NCBI GenBank assembly: GCA_028715025.1
Contig: JAQTLG010000098.1
Span: 1 to 6,521 of the forward strand
Reading direction: 5' to 3'
DNA from: Dehalococcoidia bacterium
Lineage (GTDB): Bacteria; Chloroflexota; Dehalococcoidia; GIF9; UBA5629
DNA length: 6,521 nucleotides
Positions 1 to 5,324 of the stretch are shown in pieces (position 1 is the first letter of the stretch; each line of letters starts with the position of its first letter). Under the pieces are notes generated by a model that worked only from the letters and a program-made list of their open reading frames with translations, made no database searches and had not been told where the DNA came from. Position numbers and translations under genes: made by a program.

Positions 1-2
1 CC

Positions 3-1229
3 CTCATGATCGGCCGCATCTGGGACGCTTTTTACGACCCAATCATAGGTTATGTATCCGACCGCACTGTGAATAAGATGGGCAGGCGCAGGCCGTTTAT
101 GCTGGCCGGTTCCATCCCTTTTTTTATAGCCATGGTGCTCATGTTTACCAACCCGGCTCTGCTCGTCGGCACCGGTATCAGCCAGACCACTTTGTTCATC
201 TATGTCATGGTTGTATACCTCATCCTGTGCACGTCATATTCCACGGTGAATATTCCCTATTACTCACTGGCCCCGGAACTTACCACTGACTATAACGAAA
301 GGACTTCGCTTAATGGTTACCGCTCCGGTTTCGCCGCCGTAGGCACACTGCTCGGGGCAGGGCTGGCGCTTCCCATAGTGGCCATGGCCCCGGATAAGAA
401 CATGGGCTTCATTCTGATGGGTCTGATATTCGGCAGTGTCGTGCTCGTTTCAATGTTAACAACCGTATTCACCGTCAGAGAGCCGGCCAAACTGAAACCT
501 GCCCAAACCATGGGTTTAGTAAAAACTTATACCGAGGTATTTAAAAATAAACCCTTTAACATCATCCTTCTGTCCTATATCTGCCACATAATTGCCATAA
601 CTATTGCCAGCGCCATAGTCATCTATTACTTTAAATACGTGCTCGGAGCAGAGAGCGACACAACCTACGCTATGTTAATACTGATCGTGACTGCGCTGCT
701 ATTCATTCCTGTAAGTGTATGGCTAAGCAAAAAAGTGGGTAAAAAGCTCGTCTATGGCATGGGCTTTATCAGTATGGCCTTAGGTTTGCTGATACTCTTC
801 TTCTTAGGGCACATTTATGGAGTGACCTTCACCCTTATTGTGATGTGTTTCATGGGTATGGGTATGGGCTTTACCTACGCTATACCTTATGCCATAGTGG
901 CTGACGCCATTGAATACGATTATCTTCGTACGGGCGAGCGCAGGGAGGGGGCATTCTTTGGCGTCTGGACGTGGGCCTACAAAATCGGTCAGGCGCTGGC
1001 TGTATTCGTCATGGGTCTAACCCTAAGTGCAATGGGCTATGTGCCCAATCTTATACCTCAGCCCGAAATCGCCCAGCTTGGAATCAGATTGTTTTTCGGG
1101 CCGATTTCCGCCGCAGTATTCATCCTGGGGGCCATAATCCTGTATTTCTACCCGATCACTGAAAAGCGATATAAGGAGATACTTGTGCAAATAGCTGAGA
1201 AAGAGGCAAAGCAATCACTCTCCAGGTGA
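3..1229 (+). CDS. GPH-family sugar/cation symporter-like MFS transporter (5' end missing)
   Basis: Integral membrane secondary transporter of the glycoside-pentoside-hexuronide:cation symporter (MelB-like) branch of the MFS. The frame is open to the left edge. The first visible Met (base 6) is internal, because it directly precedes the family signature: IWDAFYDPIIGYVSDR followed by GRRRP (about residues 5-30 of the visible part), which normally lies after transmembrane helix 1. About 40 N-terminal residues are therefore probably outside the window. The rest is a run of hydrophobic helices. A typical GPH C-terminal half follows (RREGAFFGVWTWAYKIGQAL around residues 311-331), and the tail is charged (YPITEKRYKEIL). 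The 407 visible residues plus the missing part fit the usual 440-500. Its stop is 6 bases before the TetR start, so the two are probably co-transcribed. The substrate is unknown: many GPH members move sugars, but the context here suggests an amine, peptide or other organic solute. Family call firm, substrate not. Confidence 0.88.
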   Translation, partial: LMIGRIWDAFYDPIIGYVSDRTVNKMGRRRPFMLAGSIPFFIAMVLMFTNPALLVGTGISQTTLFIYVMVVYLILCTSYSTVNIPYYSLAPELTTDYNERTSLNGYRSGFAAVGTLLGAGLALPIVAMAPDKNMGFILMGLIFGSVVLVSMLTTVFTVREPAKLKPAQTMGLVKTYTEVFKNKPFNIILLSYICHIIAITIASAIVIYYFKYVLGAESDTTYAMLILIVTALLFIPVSVWLSKKVGKKLVYGMGFISMALGLLILFFLGHIYGVTFTLIVMCFMGMGMGFTYAIPYAIVADAIEYDYLRTGERREGAFFGVWTWAYKIGQALAVFVMGLTLSAMGYVPNLIPQPEIAQLGIRLFFGPISAAVFILGAIILYFYPITEKRYKEILVQIAEKEAKQSLSR

Positions 1230-1235
1230 ACCACT

Positions 1236-1874
1236 ATGTACGAAGCATTTAAGAAACTTCCGGTAGCAAAACAGCATCGCATCCTGGATGCAGCCATAAA
1301 AACAATAGCTGAGAAGGGCTATGAAGCCGCCAGTATTTCCACTATCTGCCGGCGGGCACGAATCTCAAACGGTGCCCTTTACAAATACTTTAAGAACAAG
1401 GAGGCGATGTTCTATGCCTGTGTGGAGTACGGTGTTGAAGTGATGATGCAGGAGCTATATCTGAGGTATACAAATGAAACGGATAACCTGATCGGTGCTG
1501 TCCGCAACCTGCTGTATGGATTCAAGGAGTTCACCAAAAAGCACAGGGACATGCTTTCGATCTATTCGGACCTCGGGTCTGGCAATATGAACCGCTTCGC
1601 GGCCATAACGGAAAAAGTTGAATACGAAGGCAATATGTTTTTTGTGGACCTGGTCGGAAAGGCAGTTAAGCGAGGGGAAATAGAAGCCGGACTGGGGATC
1701 GATGTAGTTGCCCACTTACTGGACAGCCATATTATGCTTTTCAGCTATTCGCTGGTCTCCGACTACCATGCCAGGAGATTTGATGCATTCTTTGGCGATT
1801 CAACAAACCGGCTGACGGAGGACGAAAAGATCGATAAAATCCTAAATGCACTTAAGAAATTGCTGAGGATTTAA
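1236..1874 (+). CDS. TetR/AcrR-family transcriptional regulator
   Basis: Probable ligand-responsive DNA-binding repressor of 212 residues, the normal length for the family. The N-terminal domain is typical: helix 1 (KQHRILDAAIKTIAEKGYE, about 12-30) leads into a helix-turn-helix (about 32-52) ending in the family hallmark ISNGALYKYFKNKEAMF. The C-terminal part (about 60-212) is helical and divergent, as expected of the ligand-binding and dimerisation domain, so the inducer cannot be read. The ATG at 1236 is supported by AGGTGA (1224-1229), which overlaps the stop of the transporter gene, with 6 bases of spacing. Co-transcription with the transporter is likely. A perfect 20-bp palindrome starts 15 bases after its stop and is the obvious candidate binding site, suggesting control of the downstream decarboxylase operon. 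Whether it also represses its own transcript cannot be seen, since that promoter is outside the window. Confidence 0.93.
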   Translation: MYEAFKKLPVAKQHRILDAAIKTIAEKGYEAASISTICRRARISNGALYKYFKNKEAMFYACVEYGVEVMMQELYLRYTNETDNLIGAVRNLLYGFKEFTKKHRDMLSIYSDLGSGNMNRFAAITEKVEYEGNMFFVDLVGKAVKRGEIEAGLGIDVVAHLLDSHIMLFSYSLVSDYHARRFDAFFGDSTNRLTEDEKIDKILNALKKLLRI

Positions 1875-1886
1875 TTTTTTAAATGG

Positions 1887-1914
1887 TCGAGAGCGAATAT
1901 TCGCTCTCAATAAT
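1887..1914 (+). promoter_or_regulatory. Possible sigma-70-type promoter for the decarboxylase operon
   Basis: AATAAT at 1909-1914 matches the TATAAT consensus at 5 of 6 positions. Sixteen bases upstream, TCGAGA (1887-1892) matches TTGACA at 4 of 6. The spacer between them is almost exactly the palindrome, the classic arrangement for a TetR-type repressor blocking RNA polymerase. Short boxes like these occur by chance, so this is a weak call resting mainly on position. Transcription may also read through from tetR, as no terminator is visible between the genes. Confidence 0.35.
1889..1908. promoter_or_regulatory. Perfect 20-bp palindrome, candidate TetR operator
   Basis: Half-site GAGAGCGAAT is followed immediately by its exact reverse complement ATTCGCTCTC, with no mismatch and no spacer. 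It lies in the tetR-decarboxylase gap, 15 bases after the tetR stop and 67 bases before the GTG start. Size and dyad symmetry fit operators of TetR-family dimers. No T-run follows it on either strand, which argues against an intrinsic terminator; the TTTTTT tract at 1875-1880 lies before the stem. If included in an mRNA it could also form an 8-bp hairpin with an ATAT loop. No second copy was noticed elsewhere in the window. Binding by the neighbouring regulator is inference from proximity. Confidence 0.65.
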
Positions 1915-1960
1915 GCGGGTTGTAAAAGGAAAAAGCAGACACGTTTTAGATCAAAATTCT

Positions 1961-1970
1961 GGGAGGAGGT
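1961..1970 (+). promoter_or_regulatory. Strong ribosome binding site that sets the GTG start
   Basis: GGGAGGAGGT at 1961-1970 is a near-perfect anti-Shine-Dalgarno match. It stands five bases before GTG 1976, which is in frame with the decarboxylase. No comparable site precedes the in-frame ATG codons at 1883 and 1913, so the gene most likely starts at 1976. Confidence 0.85.
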
Positions 1971-1975
1971 TTCCT

Positions 1976-3481
1976 GTGGACAAAGAAGCAAGAACAATAG
2001 ACGAGATCCTGTCGATCAAGGATGGGCATCTGTATGTGGAAGAATGCGATGCCGTGAAGCTGGTTGAGAAATTCGGGTCCCCCATCTTTGTCATTTCCGA
2101 AAAGATGCTCCGCAGCAATACCCGACGTTTTAAAGAGGCATTCCAGGACAACTGGCCCGAAGGGAAGGTCACGGTTATGCCGGCTATCAAGGCCAACGTG
2201 ACCCTTTCCACCAGGAGGATCCTTACACAGGAAGGCGCCGGCGTGGACGTGTATTCTCCGGGAGAACTGATGGCGGCGCTGGAGTCAGGGGCCGATCCTG
2301 AAGTAATTTCTGTCAACGGCGGCGGAAAGGACAGGGAGCATATCCGGAACGCGATCAAGGCGGGGTGCCGTATAACACTCGACGATGTCGACGAACTCGA
2401 CCTGATTGAACAAGTCGCCAACGAACTGAATATGAAGGCCAAAGTACGTTTCCGCGTACGTCCTGACTTTCCCAATTTATGGAGGCCCACCGCCTTCACC
2501 CTCGAATTGGTCCCCATCGACCTGGGGACCCAGGCGTACAAAAATGGTATACCGACCGAGCATGTAATTGAGATGGGCAAGCGGGCGCTCAAGATGAAAA
2601 ACGTTGAGCTTGTCGGTTTCCACCTTCATACCGGCCGTCATCATGATACCCTCTGGTACTGGCAGGGCATGATGCAGCAATATGTGAAGCTGATTGCCAC
2701 CTTAAAGAAGGAATGGGGAGGATATGAGCCGCAAGAAGTCAGCATCGGCGGCGGGTTTCCCATACCCAGGGACCCCTTCGGCCGCATGATGAACAGGGCG
2801 GATGCGCCCCTCTTCATGGTCTTTTTCCCAATAATGGCGTTCTTGAGGATATTGGGAGACAGGGCCAGATATGCGACGCTTTCATCGGTGATGCAGCTGA
2901 TCCTGACGAGGACACCGAATAAAAAATTGGCTCCTACGATTGAAGATTTCGCAGAAGCGACCATGGGTTCGTTCAGAAAAGCGATGGTCAAGCACAAATT
3001 GAATATGAAGGGACTTCATTTCCAACTCGAGCCGGGTCGGAGCCTGTACGGGAACGCCGGAATACACCTCAGCAGGGTTTTGAAAACTAAGCATCAGAAA
3101 AAACCTATCGTATGGAACTGGGTGCTGCTGGACACGACCTATTTCTTTCTAACCGGTGGCACGTACGAACAGCACCTGCACGACTTCATCTGGGCCAATA
3201 AGCCGGATGCCAGGCCTGTTATGACCGCCGACATCGTCGGAAGGTCTTGCTACGGCGACCGCATGATACCGGAGGTGCGCGTTCCCGAACTGCAGTCAGG
3301 AGACATTATTGCCATACTGGACACCGGGGCCTACCAGGAGGTATCGGCCAGCAATTTCAATGGGCTGCCGCGCCCGGCCACAATACTCGTAAACCAGTCG
3401 AGCGCCGAGGTAATAAAGAGGGCCGAAACACTGGAAGACGTATTCAGGAGGGATGTTGTTCCGGAGAGATTGAAAAAATAA
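1976..3481 (+). CDS. Fold-III PLP-dependent decarboxylase, diaminopimelate decarboxylase-like
   Basis: Cytosolic pyridoxal-phosphate enzyme of the alanine-racemase-fold decarboxylase group (LysA/ornithine-arginine decarboxylase superfamily), 501 residues from GTG 1976. Visible landmarks: the PLP Schiff-base lysine in AIKAN (K72), SPGEL (95-99), HLHTG (216-220), the phosphate-binding GGGF (258-261), EPGRS (352-356), the dimer-interface cysteine region GRSCYGD (422-428), and GAYQEVSASNFNGLPRP (451-467) near the C-terminus. Three features depart from true LysA. HIGS is replaced by HTGR. The CESGD-type substrate motif reads CYGD, losing the Glu. The segment between GGGF and EPGRS is about 90 residues, against roughly 30 in standard LysA, and includes a hydrophobic patch (about 278-291). 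A decarboxylase acting on a different amino acid, or a non-lysine role, is therefore likely. It heads a catabolic-looking operon rather than lying among lysine genes. Family firm, substrate unknown. An in-frame extension to ATG 1883 lacks a ribosome binding site and would run through the palindrome. Confidence 0.85.
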   Translation: MDKEARTIDEILSIKDGHLYVEECDAVKLVEKFGSPIFVISEKMLRSNTRRFKEAFQDNWPEGKVTVMPAIKANVTLSTRRILTQEGAGVDVYSPGELMAALESGADPEVISVNGGGKDREHIRNAIKAGCRITLDDVDELDLIEQVANELNMKAKVRFRVRPDFPNLWRPTAFTLELVPIDLGTQAYKNGIPTEHVIEMGKRALKMKNVELVGFHLHTGRHHDTLWYWQGMMQQYVKLIATLKKEWGGYEPQEVSIGGGFPIPRDPFGRMMNRADAPLFMVFFPIMAFLRILGDRARYATLSSVMQLILTRTPNKKLAPTIEDFAEATMGSFRKAMVKHKLNMKGLHFQLEPGRSLYGNAGIHLSRVLKTKHQKKPIVWNWVLLDTTYFFLTGGTYEQHLHDFIWANKPDARPVMTADIVGRSCYGDRMIPEVRVPELQSGDIIAILDTGAYQEVSASNFNGLPRPATILVNQSSAEVIKRAETLEDVFRRDVVPERLKK

Positions 3482-3500
3482 AAGAGTTAATCCAGAGCTA

Positions 3501-3529
3501 TTTAAAACATAAGAGCCACGTGTTTTAAA
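3501..3529. repeat. AT-rich inverted repeat between decarboxylase and M24 genes
   Basis: TTTAAAACA (3501-3509) and its exact reverse complement TGTTTTAAA (3521-3529) flank an 11-base spacer containing most of a CACGTG hexamer (3517-3522). The stem is AT-rich and followed by AATATAAATC rather than a T-run, so it is not a convincing terminator. It lies in the 71-base gap just upstream of the ribosome binding site of the next gene. It could be a protein-binding dyad or an mRNA hairpin, or it may have no function. Confidence 0.4.
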
Positions 3530-3539
3530 AATATAAATC

Positions 3540-3546
3540 AGGAGGG
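3540..3546 (+). promoter_or_regulatory. Strong ribosome binding site of the interrupted M24 gene
   Basis: AGGAGGG, six bases before ATG 3553, is as strong as the site of the decarboxylase gene. It marks 3553 as the natural start of the M24 reading frame. The later ATG at 3670 has no comparable site in front of it, only a weak AAGG about 11 bases upstream. This is the main evidence that the coding region was originally continuous from 3553. Confidence 0.8.
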
Positions 3547-3552
3547 AGAGAT

Positions 3553-3666
3553 ATGACAATCAACAAACCACCGCAACCCAAGGGATATGACATTTTCGGA
3601 CCCACGCCGCACCTGGCTGATGTTCCATATGACGAGCACCGTGCCAGGATTACCAAGGCTCAGTAA
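3553..3666 (+). pseudogene. N-terminal 37 codons of the M24 hydrolase gene, cut off by TAA
   Basis: From ATG 3553 the frame encodes 37 residues starting MTINKPPQPKGYDIFGPTPH and ending YDEHRARITKAQ, then TAA at 3664-3666. Two codons after the stop, the same frame continues as MKEQGVDLLML. Across the stop, the pattern R-I-x-K-A-Q-[stop]-L-M-K-E-Q-G-V-D is what the first helix of a creatinase/Xaa-Pro peptidase N-domain looks like, with the stop in place of one residue. GAA or CAA to TAA would be a single-base change. The simplest readings are a nonsense mutation or a base-call error. A separate leader peptide whose termination hands ribosomes to ATG 3670 is also possible. TAA ends other genes here, so it is a genuine stop in this organism. 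Confidence 0.75.
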
Positions 3667-3669
3667 CTC

Positions 3670-4812
3670 ATGAAGGAACAGGGCGTCGATTTGCTGATGC
3701 TCTGCAGCATGCAGGACTGCCATTATTTCGCGGGCTTCACCTCCACCCACTGGTTCAACCCCAGCCTTCAGTGCTGTGTCACCCTCATCCCGGTCACTGG
3801 AGAGCCGCTCATCATTATTCCCGAGTTCTTCAGGTGGAGCGCCGAGGCCCAGTGCTGGATACGCGATATACGCGGCCAGGTGGACGCGCACCAGACGCAG
3901 AATGAACGAGGCCTCCCGCGGGAGGTGGCCCAGATTGTCAAGGAAATGGGATACGGCAAGGCCAGGATTGGCCTCGAGATGGGCACTCTGGCGCACTGTT
4001 TTATTCCCCGCCCCTACAATGATATCAAGCTGCTCATCGATTCACTGCCCGAAGCCAAGTTTGTCGACGGCGACATGGTCATCTGGGGATGCCGGATGAT
4101 TAAATCTCCGCTGGAGTTAGACCGCCTCATACAAGCAGCCGCCGTGCACCGGCAGGCCTTCGGCGCCATCGTGGACGGATACAGGCCCGGCATGACTGAA
4201 AACGACCTGCTCCGTATCTACATGTCGACCGCAGCCGCCAATGGGTCGGACTGGATGAAATCAGGCCACATCATGTGCGGCGATATGAAAGAAGGCGTCA
4301 TCGACTGCGGCGGCCACTGGGATGGAATCGTCATCAAGAAGGGTGACTATATGTCCTTCGATATGCCCTGCCGCTACAAGGGGTACTGGGCGGACATGGG
4401 CCGCTTTGTGTACGTGGGTCCCACGCCTGACAATTACAAGCGTGGAATGGAGATCGCCTGGAAGGCCTTCGATGCCGGGGCCAATGTGGCCAAGGCCGGT
4501 ATTCCCGCCAGCAAGGTCTACGACGCCGTAGCCAAGACGCAGACCGATAACGGTATGTTTTGCATTGAGATGGTCGGGCACGGTATCGGCCTTGACGTCC
4601 ACGAGCCGCCGGTGTTTTCACACACTGAGGAGACGATCCTCCAGGCCGGCATGGCCATGGAGCTGGAGGTCACGGGCATGATGGATGGATGGCACAGGGA
4701 CGGCAAGACAGGCATGTTCCACTATGAAAACCTGATAATCATCACCGAACATGGTTGCCAGGTGATAGAGGGACTGCCCAGGCAGCACCTGGAAGTCGCC
4801 TGCTATAAATAA
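3670..4812 (+). CDS. M24-family metallohydrolase (Xaa-Pro peptidase/creatinase fold), main open part
   Basis: Probable dimetal hydrolase of the pita-bread fold that cleaves an amide C-N bond, for example X-Pro peptides or a small amide. Residue numbers are from ATG 3670. Residues 1 to about 140 are the rest of the creatinase-type N-domain (GVDLLML, YFAGF). The M24 domain starts around 141 (RMIKSPLELDRLI). All five metal ligands are present: D231 and D242 (SFDMPC, GYWADMGRF), H304 in GHGIG, E333 in MELEV and E353 in HYENL; H311 in HEPP is also typical. The full metal set argues against true creatinase, which lacks metal. The usual EPG after the fourth ligand reads EVTG. The 380-residue frame continues that starting at 3553; read through the TAA it would be 419 residues, a normal family length. 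The next gene starts 20 bases later. Substrate unknown; ectoine-hydrolase-like or other non-peptidase M24 roles are possible. Translation from 3670 would need re-initiation. Confidence 0.85.
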   Translation: MKEQGVDLLMLCSMQDCHYFAGFTSTHWFNPSLQCCVTLIPVTGEPLIIIPEFFRWSAEAQCWIRDIRGQVDAHQTQNERGLPREVAQIVKEMGYGKARIGLEMGTLAHCFIPRPYNDIKLLIDSLPEAKFVDGDMVIWGCRMIKSPLELDRLIQAAAVHRQAFGAIVDGYRPGMTENDLLRIYMSTAAANGSDWMKSGHIMCGDMKEGVIDCGGHWDGIVIKKGDYMSFDMPCRYKGYWADMGRFVYVGPTPDNYKRGMEIAWKAFDAGANVAKAGIPASKVYDAVAKTQTDNGMFCIEMVGHGIGLDVHEPPVFSHTEETILQAGMAMELEVTGMMDGWHRDGKTGMFHYENLIIITEHGCQVIEGLPRQHLEVACYK

Positions 4813-4832
4813 AACAAGAAACCGGAGGTCCC

Positions 4833-5306
4833 ATGGATATCGGTTCAACATTGTGGTTTCTTGCAGTAATACTGGCAGGGCTGGCTGCCGGACAAATGCT
4901 GGGCGAGTTTCTTTTGCTCGGACCGTTTCAATCCTGGTTTTTTGAAAGCGGCAACGCTGAGATGTTCAAGAGGAGCTACGTGCAATTTCGTAATACAAAG
5001 AGGTCAACGCGTATCTTCAACGCCGTGTACATAGTAGCTATGCTGGCCGGCATCGCTTACCTTGCTATTCTTTTTTTCATTGGAGAGACTGGGGTGATGC
5101 CGGTCCTGGCAGTTGTGCTACAGTGGCTCTTTCTTCTGGTCTTTTACGGTTCCGGCTTTGCCGGGCTCGAGCACAAGGTGTTCGCCGGGAATATATCGAA
5201 GGAGTTGGCCGATAAATTCCGTTCAATGAATGTACCCAGCCTCGGGATTTATGCCCTGCTTTGGTGCGCTTCGTTCTGCGTTCTTGTGTTCATGCGAGTT
5301 CAGTGA
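4833..5306 (+). CDS. Small four-helix integral membrane protein of unknown function
   Basis: 157 residues with four clear hydrophobic segments at about 5-29, 62-83, 88-108 and 136-155. A basic loop (about 45-60, with KRSYVQFRNTKRSTR) lies between the first two, and a polar loop (about 112-135) precedes the last. By the positive-inside rule the first loop is probably cytoplasmic. GGAGGT at 4824-4829 stands only three bases before the ATG, a short but usable spacing. The gene lies 20 bases after the M24 gene and 18 before the flavoenzyme gene, so it is probably in the same transcript. Size and helix pattern recall DUF1772-type four-helix proteins, but this is not a firm match and no catalytic motif is recognisable. 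It could be a transport accessory, a membrane anchor or electron-transfer partner for the flavoenzyme, or unrelated. Confidence 0.8.
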   Translation: MDIGSTLWFLAVILAGLAAGQMLGEFLLLGPFQSWFFESGNAEMFKRSYVQFRNTKRSTRIFNAVYIVAMLAGIAYLAILFFIGETGVMPVLAVVLQWLFLLVFYGSGFAGLEHKVFAGNISKELADKFRSMNVPSLGIYALLWCASFCVLVFMRVQ

Positions 5307-5324
5307 CGATAAATGGGAGTGTTT

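Noticed and set aside
1875..1908. Intrinsic terminator of tetR
   Set aside because: The stem is strong, but the T-tract (1875-1880) precedes it and no T-run follows on either strand, so the order is wrong for a terminator.
1951..2592. A 213-codon minus-strand frame over the decarboxylase
   Set aside because: Its serine- and arginine-rich, low-motif translation is a mirror of the real coding frame, which carries the PLP-enzyme motifs.
3664..3666. Recoded stop (selenocysteine, pyrrolysine or alternative genetic code)
   Set aside because: The codon is TAA, not TGA or TAG, and TAA also ends the TetR, decarboxylase and M24 genes here. No recoding signal is visible.
541..3960. Base-composition difference between the transporter region and the M24 region as a sign of transfer
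   Set aside because: Single 60-base samples counted by hand differ (about 32% GC at 541-600, about 60% at 3901-3960), but the first is a hydrophobic, helix-rich segment and two samples are too few to infer different origins.
3670..4812. Creatinase identity for the M24 protein
   Set aside because: Creatinase works without metal and lacks the ligand set. This protein retains both Asp, the His and both Glu ligands, so a metal-dependent hydrolase is more likely.
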